Notes: generated by a model from the sequence alone, not told the origin. 64,000 nucleotides of DNA from Lycocorax pyrrhopterus obiensis (GCA_014706295.1 JACSVZ010000007.1:35686633-35750632); one strand, 5' to 3'; positions 49,701 through 62,883 are shown, counted from the first letter of the stretch. A program made the numbers and translations.

Positions 49701-52115
49701 ATGCTTCTCATGGAGTTATTATAAAAATGTCCCAAGTATTTCATAGATTTCTGAGAATGCAGGCAGCATTATCATTGACTGTGTGTTTGTTCAAATCTTT
49801 TAGGACAGAATCCAAGCTGTCTCTATATCTAGTGTGAAAAGTACAAACTTAATCTATTCTATATACTACAATGATAGAAGCTAGTATGAACAATATTACT
49901 CATATTCTTGTTCCATAAATATGAAATGAACGCTCCATCTAGATTACAACACCAGGTCAAGCCACAAACTCTTATTCCTCAAGCAGAGAGGTACCAAAGT
50001 AGTACACAAATCCCTAAAACTGATCATCTCTATCATTGTTTTATGTGTTCAATAGTTGTCCCCTAATCAGAAAGACTGATGTCTTTTGATTGTTTCTTAT
50101 TTAGGCTGTCTCCTTTTAGGAGGCTGTAAAACCATTGTTTTCTAAGTAGGGATAGCGGGAAGCCTCTGTACGTAATGACAGGTTGTTATCTGGCACTGTT
50201 TCTGTTCCAACATCTTGTGTAACAATACTTTTCCCAGCATGAATTCCAAACCAACTGCTAGCAATACCTTTAACGTATCTTTTCCAGGCAGATTGTTCCC
50301 CTTGCACAAACATATATGCACAGTAAGTGTTAAAATACAGTATGGTTGTGAACAAAATATGAACTCAATCAGATTTGTTAACCATATGGACAGACACAAA
50401 GAAATACACAGGAACAGCATAAAGAAATGTTCTCTATAAGAAGATCAAACAAGTTATGTTAATCTGATTGGTATGTGAAAGAAGAGTTAGGCTTGCAAAT
50501 CAAGAAAACACTTAGTTCATCTAAATTTCTCGCTTTAAAATAATATGACATCCAAGACTGTGAAGTCAGAATAACAAATATAACCCTCTGATTGGATTGA
50601 TTCAAAATTTGGCATAGATCTTCACTTGCATAGGAAGAAATTAGGTTAAAGTGAAGCAAGTCAAAGAAAATCCATAAATTATAATCTTGAAAATCTCACA
50701 ATAGCAAGAAAGTTGCTGTCAAAATGAGATTCTAATTGAATTTTTTTGTTTCCTTTCTAAAATGGATACCAGTTTCTTCCAGATTGCTTTCCAGGACAGC
50801 ATTAACAGTAAGGTCAAATAACATGTAAGTGCAGGAATAATAGTATTTGAATCAATACTGCATTTAGGATCAGCTAAAAAATACCATTAAAAGCAAATTA
50901 ATGATGTGAGAGAATTATATGCAGAGTCACTGCTGCACCAATGAATACTGTAGTTAAAACATGTATGTAGTGCAAATTCACGTTCACCACTGTTGTCAAG
51001 GGAACTATCGTGGATTTGCATAATCTAAGAATCCTTTTTTTTTGCTGTGGAAGTAGAATTATTATGTTGGAAATCTATAATGCCATACTGTTATTTGCAG
51101 TGCCCAAGCAACAGTCTTTTCTCTGCCAATAGTCAATGAAAAAACCCCAGAACATAAAGAGTACCGGAGTAATAGCTGATTAAGGACTAAACTATGCAGA
51201 TTTACAGTTTTCTGCTGTTGGAATGATACCAATTCACATCATGCTTGGATATAGAAGGATGTCAATGGTCACTCTAAAGCAAGGCCTCACAATATTTTTT
51301 ACAAGTAAATCAACTATGCATATGGAAACATGTGAAACCAAACATGTTAAAATTTTATAGAGAGAAGTTAATAATAACATCAATACTGTTTCATCCTTTC
51401 TAGGCATGTTTTGAGTTTCACGCAGGAAGAGTACTGGAATTTGATTACTGCCAGATATGATGAGATACAGAAGAACCAAAATGTGGAGTACAAATCAGGC
51501 AAAGGAAAGGGTAGGAAAAGGGAGTAGATAGACACGGAAATATTTCATATTTACATTGAAGGAAAAATAATGATCATATTTCAATGAAATTCAAATTTAA
51601 AAAGGGACATAAAATAGTTGACATAAAATATGGAAAAATAAATGGAGAAAAGCCAGCCAGATGCTCTGTCAAATTTTACTTTACAACTGCCTTCCTAAGA
51701 CTAACTGATTGAATCAGCTAGACAACTTCCAATCATATTAATTTTATGGCAATTTATTGTGTATGTTTCATATTAATCAATGTTAGAAAGGTACAGAAGT
51801 TGCCCTGTGTTATTCTGGTCTGATACATGGTTGCCTCAAACTTTTCATGCCCTGCAGGTGACATAAAGCCTCTGATGCAATAAGGCTGAAATAACATTAT
51901 CTGCTTCTTGAGAAGATTCTCCGGAAAAGCAGCAACAATTTCCTTGTATCAATTAGACTGCTAAGGAGCAATTGAAACAAATTACAGACCAAGTTTCACT
52001 AAGACAAAAGGAAGGGCAAGACACACCTTCAGTATGGTGCTAAGATGGACAGCAGCTATCAGAGAGCGCTACATAGTGATAACTATGCAACTGATATAAC
52101 AAGCAACTGATGCCT

Positions 52116-52120
52116 TTTCC
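52116..52120 (+). repeat. Possible left target-site duplication
   Basis: The pentamer tttcc precedes the proposed LTR edge and is repeated at 52703-52707 after the other edge. Because the LTR end next to 52702 is not a canonical CA, the pairing could be chance. Confidence 0.45.
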
Positions 52121-52702
52121 TGGTCTTAAAATTAAGAGCCAGACACAGTTAAAGGAAAAAAGGGTTTTCACCTCGGTATTTAGTAAGGATCCTTACGGTG
52201 TACCACATCACCAAGGCAGAATGCACCAAAATGCACCCACACAATAGATCGCGTACACAATTTATAGACCTTGCAAATTAACATATCTATCAAAGAGTCC
52301 CCAGTGAGAGGCTTGAATGATTAGTGTGATATCCCCCCATCCCAAGGAATTCCCCCCTGGATGGGTCTATCTTAGTTTACAGGATGTGTTCTAGAGAGGA
52401 CCTTGGTTTCTCAGGATAGCGTAGGGCTTTCCGGCCTCCAACTGCGAGGCCTCCAGGATGTTTGGTCTCCTGGCTTAATAGAAAGCAAAAGGTTAGAGCC
52501 TTGTGCTGCTTCAGATGGATTATGACTTCATCCAACCGGTTTAAAGCTAGGTTAGGTGTACCTCTAAGAGACTGATGGCACTGTAGACATGACCTCCTTT
52601 TTGTATCTTCGCTTGGTTCCAGTTCACATTTTTGATGTAATTAAGAACAGGTCTTTTCTTTATGGATTGTGTGCAGTTAGGTGCAGCTTCCCCCACACCT
52701 AA
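52121..52702 (-). mobile_element. LTR of an endogenous retrovirus (minus strand)
   Basis: About 580 bp of LTR in reverse orientation. On the minus strand a TATAAA box (plus-strand TTTATA, 52261-52266) is followed by a region ending in gatccttactaaatacc, where ACTAAA stands at the place of the poly(A) signal about 75 bp later, and then a short U5. This compact TATA-to-poly(A) spacing and the following text resemble short-R LTRs of alpharetrovirus-like avian ERVs. CpG content and GC are above the surroundings. The proposed ends give TG on the plus strand at 52121 and AA at 52701-52702, flanked by tttcc on both sides; the mismatch to CA means boundaries are tentative, and the element could extend some 40 bp further right. 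No internal viral genes adjoin, so it is probably solo. Confidence 0.75.
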
Positions 52703-52707
52703 TTTCC

Positions 52708-55700
52708 TATCCATCCTGGCTGAAATGCAGGAGTCCTGGCTCCTAGAAAAATAAAACTGTTATTTTATCTCTCCTGGACACAATACTCTAAAAATAAGTA
52801 CCACAGAATCCAAATTTTAGTGCAAATATATTTGACTCTTTGGTTTAGGAAACTAATTTGAAAATAAAGGAAATAAGAACATGGAAAGATGAGTCTAAAT
52901 ATCCACTAACAGGACTTGAGTAATGCAGAATAAATAAAAGAAAGCTGCATATCAACCCAAAAAAATCACAGAAATAAAGATCACAGTTACAGTGAGAGAA
53001 TGAGAAATATTTCAGGTTCATTATAGCGCAAATAGGCTGAATTAAAAGAAGAAAACAAACACTTTGCATTTATTTTAAAAGTGTTGAGACTGAAAAATAT
53101 TTCATCCTGAGATCTCAAAACGGTTTTTAAAAACTAATTAAAAAACTAAGCATCACCTTAAAATGCACCTATGGGAAACTGTAAAAATTCTTATTTTATT
53201 CTCATAAAAATTGAGATACGCTAGGGATACCTGGGAATAGCATGATTTTCTTGACTTCTAGGTTTCTCTGTCAACCATGAGGACATTCTCAGACCATCAG
53301 TCAATATGCCAGTTGGAGCTGGCATCTGAAGTGACTGTAACAGATGGTGAATGTGATCATTTTTATTCAGTTCTGAGTGCACTGATTTAGCAATTATGTA
53401 TTGAATAATACATTCCAAAGGTATTTTATAGAAGATATGTCTGCTTTGGTCGCATGTGAAATCGAGGAACTGAGACAGCATAAACGTATCTGAAATGGTT
53501 AAAAAATTCCTGAGTACAGCTAGACTCTAAGAAAAGGACGGATAATAGTTAGTAAGACATTCATGTTTTAAAGATTTGCCCTCCAACCCATAGGATATTA
53601 TTAGGAAAAATGTTTTTCAAGAGATTCATTGCCAATTACATATTCTTGTTGATCTTTAGGAATAAACTTTCCTTCTAAGAGAAATTTATTTTTCTGAGAT
53701 TCCTCATTCCACTGAGAATTGCATTGGAGTGAGGGCAAAACATCTGAAGGGACATCAGCTACTGTCAATAGTGGTCACTAGTAGAACAGCTACATTTGGC
53801 ATTGTAAATAGTGTGTGTACATGCACACATTAGCAGAATGTAATTAATAACTCTTGCATTTATAAAGTCCCTAAACCAGTATATATCTACTGAGCCAGCC
53901 ATGAGGTAGTGTCAAGCTAGGGATGTCTGGGACAGTAGGGGCTGTCATATTTTAGAGATGGAAAGGATTTAATTCCTTTTGTTTCATAATATGCTCATTT
54001 CAGCTGTTGTTATTTGAAGGGTATAGATGTGTTGGTGAACAAGGAATATATTCTGTCTGATTCTCACTCTGGCTAGCATAATTTTCTCTGTATTGGGTTC
54101 CAAACATCAAAGGCTAATTTTTTTCTACCTCATTTGTTTGCTGATACAATGCCATGATTTCCAGCATAAAGTTCTGTTGAACTTTCTTATGGAGTTAGAA
54201 ATCAGATTGGAATATAGAATCAGAATGCTTTGATTAATGTTCTGTACAGTCGAGATTCTGGCTCTATTCCATTTTTCTTTCACAGCATATGTGAGATCTA
54301 AAAAAAACCTTCTCAGTCTTTTTGCAAGTTTAGTCAATTTAATGTCCTTATGTGAAGTGTTTTTCTCATACCACTCTTTGAGGCATCATCTTTTCTGTTT
54401 CCAAACATCTAGCTACTAACAGCATAATTGAGATAAAAACTTCTCACCTAATTAGACAGAGAAAATGGATTCAGACAAAGGTTCTTTTTCTATATGTTGC
54501 TCAGCTATGGAGAAAATTGTGCTGAATTATTTAGGAAACATTAAGCAATTTTGGGTTTTATAGTTGCAGGAACTTAGGTAAATAGCCAGGTAAAAAGAAT
54601 TAACCAGATGCCAAAAAATTCTAGGAGGCTACAACCTGGGTAAAATCAAGCTAATGTAATTCTGGTAAGTGATTATCATAATAATATTCAAAAATAAAAG
54701 CAAGCACTGATAAATTTATATTAGAAATATTTATGAGGCAATTTTTTCAGTTGTCTGTCTTACTAAGCACAGTGATAACAGGCAACAGCTGCTGCAAACT
54801 TATATGTTGAAGTCACACAGAAATGTTGACAAGTCACAAAAAAGACTTTGCATAGAATCTGGTCAGGTTACAAATGGGGTTTATGTAGAGCATTTCACTG
54901 TGTGTAAATAAAAAATAATAATTACTTTTATTAATTTATATTTCAAATATCTTTGCCATTTTTATTAAGCCCACTGCATGTAATGCACAAGTCATACACC
55001 TCTTTATTCTTTGGATAAAATTATCTTATTTCTTTTCTTTTTTTTACCATGGAAATACTCTGTATACATTCTGTATCACATTATAATCAGAGTTAGAAGC
55101 TAACCGGGAAAAAAAGAGTTTACATGTTGTATTAAATATATCCTAGCATTTTTTGTCAAGTGCAAATAGATGTCATCTTGCATCCAATTCATAAGCAATT
55201 TCTTGTGAGAAAATGTATATCTATTTGCCTATATTTATAGATGAGGATGCTCAGGACCACAAAACTTGCTACTAACTTGGGTTTAGGTATAAGGACAACC
55301 TGCATATAAATATATATTTTTGTAAACAGACTGTTCTCATATTCATCAGTAATATTGTTTAATTCAATATGTTAATATTTGAAGTATTAGATTTTTTTGC
55401 TATGGTAAGGTTTTTTTTTTAAGGAGCAAGATAATTGTTTTTACTTAATTTGACTTCCAAAACAGTTGTTGAAAATTATTGTTGCTTTAAATAAATCATA
55501 TTCTCAAGATTTGATCACATATACATTCTGAAGAAAACATATAATGAGAATTGACTTGTAACAGCAAAAAATAACATAATACTGTACATGCAGAAAACAA
55601 ATTAAATCCACACATATTTAAAATTGCTTTTTACATGAAGTTGATTTTCTATGAGTAGGGAAAAATCTTAAAAATTCAATTATTGAAACTGTTTTTTATT

Positions 55701-57186
55701 TTGAGGTGTTGAAATATTGCAGCTTCAAAATGTGTGCTTGCAATGCTTGAGGTTTACTTTGTCATTCTTAATATGCTCAATTTACTGTTTCTATACCGCA
55801 TGAAATTATTGAAGTGATTATTTATCCCAGTAGAGGGATGCTCCAGGAATAAAACGTCCACCCACACGCAATCTTTTATTACTACCTATTAAGATTAATC
55901 ACATTCCTGACATATAATACAGTACAAAAATAAAGAAATTCAACTTCATTCGTACAGTGCTACTGCCCAGATATTCACAGTCCTTGTGACAAGAGATGCT
56001 ACATGTAATGCCAAATCCAGTGACTCTTGACTACATCTCATTTCTCAGAATTCCGTGAACTAAATAGCCCAAACCAATACTTTCTGATATCAAAATGTTA
56101 ATTTCTGATGTCTTGCACTGTTTTTAGTGATCTGCGTTGTGTGTTAGAACATACTATAGGATGTACAGATTTGGGGTTAATATGTATTCAATGTTTTCTT
56201 CTTTCTCTAATTAGACCTCTTGGCAAAACTTTGTTTTAAATATTTTTTTTCCTTTAATATGTGCATTTATATTTAATGTGAAAGCTAACTGTACAGATGG
56301 TATTTTCATAAAAGCCCATTGAGGAAGACTGGGAGAATAATTCCAAATAAGTTCCTATGAGAAATAGCAACATGTGGGGTTACATCTGGAACTATGAATT
56401 TATTTCTCTACATTCCTTACAAGCAAGCGAGTAGTACAGTACTTCGCAGGGACAATTAAAATGTAACAGCCCACTGTGGGCTAAAGCTGCAAAAGGAGTT
56501 TAGCCTAAAAGCTCAGTCCTCAAGTAGATGTTCACTATCCATAGCTAGGAAAGCTTCATGAGGAGCCTGACTCTCTGCAAGCAGATGCATGCAAGAACCC
56601 TAAATCTTTTTCAAGTCTCAGTAGGAATTTCATTCTAGCTTTTTTTTTTCAAATTAGTCACTTCTATGTCCATATTCACACTACACCTGTGAAATCAGGT
56701 CTTTCCAAAAAGTTTTATGAGAATTGTGCTGATCTTCTTACACAAAGTCAACAAATTAGATGATGTCTTACTTAGGAACTGGGAGACATTGCCAGAATAA
56801 AATACGAAGACCTTTTCTAGGTTGGTGTCTGTTTTCTGTACACTTTGGTGGCTGCATGCACTAATAACCAACTACCAGCAGGAAAACATAACCCACTGAT
56901 ATGATCCAATTATAAGAGATGCCTCTGCCCGAATTAAGGTGCAAACAAGACCATAACTGAAGTCAATAGTATGGATTTTATTTAACAGTTTGTGTGAGGT
57001 AGAGAGATAGAGATGGGGCAGGAGGGAGAGAAAGAGAGTGAAAGTGATGCCTTAGGTTTTAACTTTTATATTTTTCAAATCCTGTACTGCCTAGCGTGTA
57101 ACTCTGAAGTTTCATGTGGCCTGTTAACTACTGTTCTCTCATGCTGGTAGGACATAAAAAATCCTCTCTAAGTTTGCTTTTCAAGG
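52708..57186. other. AT-rich non-genic sequence
   Basis: No gene or repeat family is recognised. The stretch is strongly AT-rich, with T runs near 55409-55420 and 56639-56650 and a gagag/agaga purine patch near 57000-57040. Open frames of 60-86 codons are compositional. Confidence 0.5.
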
Positions 57187-57485
57187 ACACCTTTTTGTCC
57201 CAGGCCCCAACATTTGTAAACTAAAAGCCTCTGAAGAGGAGGGGCAAACTTGGGGTAATTACAAACTTGGGGTAATTACATACAGCGTTAACTGAAGTTA
57301 TAATTGGAGAATTAACCCTGATATGCAAATGCATCAAACTTATAAAAGTGTGAAGAACCCGTGACCCAGCGTCCATCTTGGGTGTAGCCTTTTGACTGCC
57401 CATAGTGTACCTTTGAAGGCCCTTCAAATAAATACCTGTGTTTATTCTCTTATTCTTGTCTAGTCGCTGTTTTTAGGTAGCCACA
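57187..57485 (+). mobile_element. Compact LTR, plus strand, with TATA box and poly(A) signal
   Basis: A roughly 300-bp LTR-like unit. In order it has a U3 with a 17-bp tandem repeat (57245-57278), an octamer ATGCAAAT (57323-57330), a TATAAAAG box (57341-57348), an R-like segment with gcgtccatcttggg, and AATAAA (57427-57432) followed by a T-rich U5 ending in tagccaca (57478-57485). This layout matches gammaretrovirus-like (ERV1-type) LTRs. The hexamer tcaagg occurs just outside both proposed ends (57181-57186 and 57486-57491). It suggests a target duplication, but the left end then lacks the canonical TG; a TG start at 57196 (tgtcccaggcc) is the alternative. No viral genes adjoin it. Promoter activity is possible but unproven. 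Confidence 0.75.
57245..57278 (+). repeat. 17-bp tandem repeat in LTR U3
   Basis: caaacttggggtaatta is repeated exactly twice, at 57245-57261 and 57262-57278, about 60 bp upstream of the TATA box. Direct repeats in this position are a common enhancer layout in retroviral U3 regions; enhancer function here is inferred. Confidence 0.9.
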
Positions 57486-57491
57486 TCAAGG

Positions 57492-60049
57492 CATCAAAAG
57501 AGAGAAAGAGAGAGATTAAACAAAAGCTATCACTACCATGTGAATTCCTGTGGCATCCCACTGGTTCTTCTTCACCCTGGTCTTCAGTGGTGGGAGTCCT
57601 GGAGCTGTTCTTCTGTTCTCTATGCAGTTCAAGTCCTAGGTATCCATGGGGTGTAGATGCTATTTCCACAACTTGGGCCAGCACGTGTGTTATTTCCGAG
57701 TTTGCTACTGTGTGAATTTTTGTCCAGATGCATTACCCAGATCTGCTTTACCAGGCCTGGAATTAGCATCTTACTGCTGTTACTGTCTGCACTTACCACA
57801 AGCCCGTTGTGATGGCTTATCTTACGGGAACTTCCCTCTTTGACAGTGTTTTGAGACATTTGACTGCGTTCTCTAAGTCCTCACACCCACCTAACTGGGT
57901 ATGACCAAAAACTTTGACTGGAATGACTCTGTAAGCATCTGCCACTGTTGTGTGTCTAATTTCACTCAATGTTTTATATCCTCATAGATTTTCATTTCAA
58001 TAAGATTTCACTAATCTGCTTTTGAATTTGAATCAGCACCATTTTTACAAGCTATGTTGAGGCTGGGGTTGGAATACGGCCATTAGTGCGACTCATCCAG
58101 ATGGAGGATATCTGCAACCCCCGTTACGAAATGGCCACAAAAACCTTCCTACAGCCTCAGGAAAATGTGCTGATCAGATGAAATAAACATAGGCTTTTTG
58201 CTTTGATCATGTGATTTTTGTCTCATTGTAGTCCTCCACAAATTCCATAGTGGTTAGAATTACCTTTAAAAAATAAATTTTCAGGAAGCAATTTTAAGTC
58301 TTAAAATATTCACATTCCTGTCAGTATTGCTTTTATATTGTTCACTGATAGTACCAATTCCTATTTACAAAGTATGAATATTTAATATTTTAATACTAAA
58401 ATAAGCTGGATATTGAATTAACAGAATTTGATAGATTTCTTAATTAGTTTGCAACAGAAATACTCAGAAAAATTCATATGCAGTCTTTTCTTGCAAAAAA
58501 ACCCCAACAGCCAACTTCTAAAACACAACTTTTTTTTCTCAGTTATGCTATTACAGAACATAATATGCTTAGCAAATAAGTAAAGAAAAATGGAGTACTT
58601 TCTCTCGTACACTATATCATTAGGAAAAAAAATCTGCACTTTTTTATTACCTATATTTCAGATTCATATTAAGCAAATCATGCTTTAAATCATACATATG
58701 CTTCATTCAGGATCCTTGACTAGATTAAGGACCATGTTAAATATACACAAAGTTTGAATAATATATTCAGTTTTGCTTGATTCACTTTTTCTTTTCCTCT
58801 AACTGAAAATGTTATGTCTATTGATCAATTCTACATTCTTTCTTCACATCTGTTGGTGGTACAGCTGAAAAGATGTTGCACAATAGCTGTGTGGATATCA
58901 TTTATTTCCATGTGAATTGTGAGAATGTTATACCTGTGAATATAAAGAAGCAGACATACGATCTGAAATTATAGTGCAGTAGATTCCAAAGTTTATATAA
59001 AAGTTTTGAAACAAAGTTAAAAATACAATTCTGCAATGACTATGAAGACCTTAATAAAAATGTATTGTTTCTGGCACTAGAGATAATCATGAAAGTGTAG
59101 ATACTAAAATGAAAAGCACAAAAGTGTGCAGCACTGCAATATTTATATAGTTCTATACTGTAGTCATCAACTCTATGAACCTGAAGTGCATCAGTCTTAC
59201 TGCTGAAAACAAACCAAGCTAACTGCAGAATATACCTATCTACTGTACTAATCCTGTCAATATTAAACTAATTAATAGTAGCTTATGAAAAAACAATTCT
59301 TATAAATTTGTCTTCAGAGTTTGTTATCTGCTGAAACAATATTCGAGTGCAGTGGCAAGTGCCTGCAGTCTCATCACCACTAAATGCCTTTCTTTTGTGG
59401 CCTTCATCCATTAAATTTAAGACTTATCAGAAATCACTTAATCTATTGAATCTATTTTCAAATTGAAAAGAAATGAAATTTGTCACCTAGCAAGTAGAGA
59501 AATATTTGTGTCAAGGTTTTCAATGATATTTAAACACTAAATGATATTTGAATAAAGGTAACTGAATCTAGAAGCTTGTCTTTGTCAAGCTCTTAACACT
59601 CTCTGCAACAAGTTTTTCATAACTACAACATTTATGCGCCTAAATTTTCTCTGTTCTGCAGTCACCTTGGCAAGACTGAGTAATTACCAAAATTTAGTAA
59701 GAATCTACTTACAGTCCTTGAAGGCCTGACCCTGTAGCTGAGTTTGAAATCAATGTGTTGAGAGGAGAGCTCCTTTCAAAACACAGCTAACAAACATATT
59801 TTCTCAAAAGGATGATGGCCATTTTCATTTTAAAATATCTGAGTTAGCTAGTAGGTACTCTTGTATGTGACATCACTTCAATCACCTCTGTACCAGTAAG
59901 TATCCAAGGAAACCTTTGTGAGAGGCTAGACTACAAAGGGGTCTCTGTGTAAAATTATTCTCTGTTTTACTGGCACTAAGCCAGTTTTAAGAAAGAACTC
60001 AAGATTCACAGAGAAGGAACATGATTCTCAAGCCTATGATTACAACTCT
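57492..60049. other. Non-genic sequence with an unassigned CpG-bearing patch
   Basis: The part from 57540 to 57900 is less AT-rich, with overlapping frames on both strands and no identifiable domain. A second patch, 58050-58250, keeps CpG sites (tacggcc, gtgcgactc, ccgttacgaa) and has AATAAA at 58182-58187 followed by a T-rich stretch. It resembles the R/U5 end of an LTR or a transcript end on the plus strand, but no terminal TG...CA pair or duplication could be fixed. The rest to 60049 is plain AT-rich DNA. Confidence 0.4.
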
Positions 60050-60079
60050 GCATAAGAGAAAGCCGCATAAGAGAAAGAC
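60050..60079. repeat. Two-copy 15-bp tandem duplication
   Basis: gcataagagaaag (13 bp) occurs at 60050-60062 and exactly again at 60065-60077, a 15-bp period. Confidence 0.85.
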
Positions 60080-60729
60080 CTCTGCCATTTACAGAGCTGA
60101 AAATAAATATAATAATAAAAGTTGTAGAAATTGAATATGCAGTCTTTTGAAATGCGTCTTCTCCAATATAATTACTACTATAAAGAGACAAAAAATCTGC
60201 CTCTCTCTGGTCTTCGGATATATTTTTCTCTTCCAATGGAAAAGTACACTAAAGATAGAAAGGAAAAATATCTTTCTGCTTAGACCACGGAAGACTCCTG
60301 ATTTGTCCCCATTTTCCTAGCTACTAAAAATTTATTGAGGCAGTCATCATCACAGACTACAAATGTTCTCCACAAAATAGATACAACAACAACAAGCAGA
60401 AATTTAGCCCTTTTGAACTCTTCAATACCTCTGGTTTTACTTTTCTTTTTTTATTTATATAAATGCGAAGCAAAATACAAAGAAAATACTGCTGGGAATA
60501 ATAAGGAAAATTGTCCAATGCATGGCAGACTGTGTTGTAAAAAAGTTATCTGGCAGCAGTCAGCACAGTCCCTGCATTCCCTGTTGTACAGAAAATTCAC
60601 CCTGATGGATTAAACACTTATAGCCAAGTAACTGAAGGATGGAGAGGAGGTCACTTTCATCTGTATACTTACAGCTACTGAGGTCTGGTGTTTTTTTAAG
60701 AAATATTGTCAGCACTTCCTGCAGAGATG
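60080..60729. other. AT-rich non-genic sequence
   Basis: No gene or transposon is recognised. A plus-strand frame at 60335-60613 has a short Leu/Phe/Tyr-rich run from a T-rich patch and no domain; it is not supported as a gene. Confidence 0.5.
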
Positions 60730-61190
60730 AGAGCTTAAGTTCCCAAACATGAATTTCTAATGTGCTTCATACCTATGTAAGTGTGCTCGCTTGAGCATGC
60801 CTCTCTGCCAATACTTTCCGCACAGAAATACTCAACATCTAGTGAATTCAAATGAGGTTTAATGCACAGTCTTATGATTAATGGAAAATGGCAGAGAGTA
60901 AGGGACTGAAGCAGTTCGTGCTTTGTTTGATTAATTAATAAGAGACTCTCTTTTCCCAGCTTCAACTCATTATGCTAATGAAATGTCATCAATTAAGTCT
61001 TTCCCCTGATTATTGAATCTGTCAGGTAGTGCTCAGCTAAAAAGCTGCATTCCTTTGCTGTCTTTGTAGAGATGCCATCACAGGTTTTTATGAAATGCTT
61101 CTTCCATTAGACAGTGTTTGTTCTACTTTCTCATTATTGTATCATCCCACTGACCTTGAGACAGGTGAATACAGAATGACCAAAACGAGA
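60730..61190. promoter_or_regulatory. Possible conserved non-coding element
   Basis: A complex, repeat-free stretch dense in homeodomain-like cores: ttgattaattaataag near 60928-60943, attatgctaatgaaat near 60969-60984, and atcaattaagtc near 60988-60999. It also has Sox-like attgaatctgtc and E-box-like caggtgaat (61163-61171). Among all parts of the window it looks most like a developmental enhancer, but the support is word content only. Alignment with other birds and reptiles would decide it. Confidence 0.25.
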
Positions 61191-62883
61191 CAGAGACAAC
61201 ACTATCTGTGGCACTGTGGGTCAAGATAATGTTTTAACAGAAAGATAAATACCATTCTTTATTCACGATTCCTTCATAATTATTAATGGTCTGGTCAAAG
61301 ATAAATTCAAGGAGAGTGTGTGACATTCAGAAACCTATGCCATGCTGTACTAGACCATGCTTAGTACAAGGTAGAAGGGAAATATTTTATTCATTCAAAA
61401 TACATATTTTTCTATGAAAGTGACTTCATGGGCACGTGGAAGTGGGACTGTATAACAAAAGTATTCTAAGTAATTAATGGAGACAGAATAAAGAAATACA
61501 CATTAAAAGAAGCATGGTTACAACATTTTGAGGTATGAACTGTCTGTGCATATACTTAGGACTCTCAGTTGCTTTGAATAGTAATATATGGGGTTCTGAA
61601 TATTGTTCTATATGATGCCAGTGGCTGCAGTAAATTCTGATCCATCAGTTGTCATGGAGAGAACATAAGAAATTACACAGCTCCTTGGGAATGAGCCTTT
61701 GGAGAGGCAGAAGATGGGATCTCTGAAGGTGTTATCTTCCACAGGCTCTGGATCTGGGAAAGAGATTGAATATTGTAGTAAAAAAATTTGTATATGATAT
61801 AAAATTACTAAAAAAAATCATATACGGAACTAATTGCAATGAAGTAAGATACAAGAAGGTCTCATGATAGCTTATGTTTAGCTAGATGATAAAATGACTG
61901 GTGAAATTAAATTACAGACTCTAAGTCATCAATTACCACACAAGATGTTGGAATCAGTGAGGATAGCTTTCAGAAAATTTCAGGATTCAATGCCTTTTAA
62001 AATAGTCAAAATTCAGTAGCTGTTAAATAGCAAATAGGATATCAGTAATTGCTAGGAAAGCACAGAGAAAAGCTTTATAGCACTACTTTTACTTAATACT
62101 ACATGCATTGTAAAGATAGTTTGAGAATATAGTTCTTGTCCTCGTCCCCCAGAGTTATTTAATAATGGTAAGTGCGCAGAGAAAGGCAGAAAACATGATA
62201 AAAATGAAATGGCTTCTTGAAAACAGAAGTTACATATATGTGAATTTCATGTCTTGAAAAAAAAAAGAGAAAGGATGGGAGGCATAACTGAATTTTGTAA
62301 AGCCTGGAAAAGATGAATCAGTAAAATTTTTTTCATTATTTATATATTATGTTATTACATTGAAGGAACTAAAGAGAAGGTGAAGAAATAAGAAGATATA
62401 AAACAAGGAAGTCTGGTAATGTTGGGACTTCTCACTCTGTGCGTCTTCAGCTTGTGGAACTTACTGCCAGTAAATTTCTCAGAGGTTGAGAATATAAACA
62501 ATGTTCTGTTAGGTAGCAGATGTCCTTGTGTAGGACAGGTCCAGCAGTAGCTGGTACATGAGAAGACTGCTGCCAGTTTCTGCCTCAAGAAGACCACTGA
62601 ATACAGCACCATGGGAGAAGATACTCCTAGGAAAGAATTACTGCTCACCATCTTTCCCTAAGCAGCTTTTTCTGCCTACTGTCAGAAATATGGTGCTGGG
62701 CTTTTGGCTTACAATAAAAAAAACAAAACCTCTAACAAACCCAAAATGCAAAAACAGTTGAGTTGTTAAAGATATACAGTGTTCACCACTTTATCTTCCC
62801 ACAATCCAGTCACTTTAATAGCTAACAACTGTCATCCACAGCAGACTCAGGGGACTATCAGGGTGTAGAGGGTTCTACTTATA
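61191..62883. other. AT-rich non-genic sequence
   Basis: No supportable gene or repeat. The frames at 62355-62651 (minus) and 62558-62761 (plus) overlap on opposite strands, have no domain, and are not called. Confidence 0.5.

Larger units (their letters stand above)
41482..52115. other. AT-rich non-genic sequence, parts possibly constrained
   Basis: More than 10 kb without a recognisable gene or transposon. Listed separately are a polypyrimidine-AG motif (42954-42983) and a CA-rich repeat (43724-43749). A T run lies near 48465-48480. Complex, repeat-free stretches at about 42340-42680, 44190-44340, 45190-45450 and 46440-46680 have the texture of conserved non-coding DNA, but that cannot be tested here. 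Open frames at 45194-45436 (plus) and 49230-49439 (minus) have no known domain and no splice or poly(A) context as good as that at 11.1 kb. Confidence 0.45.
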
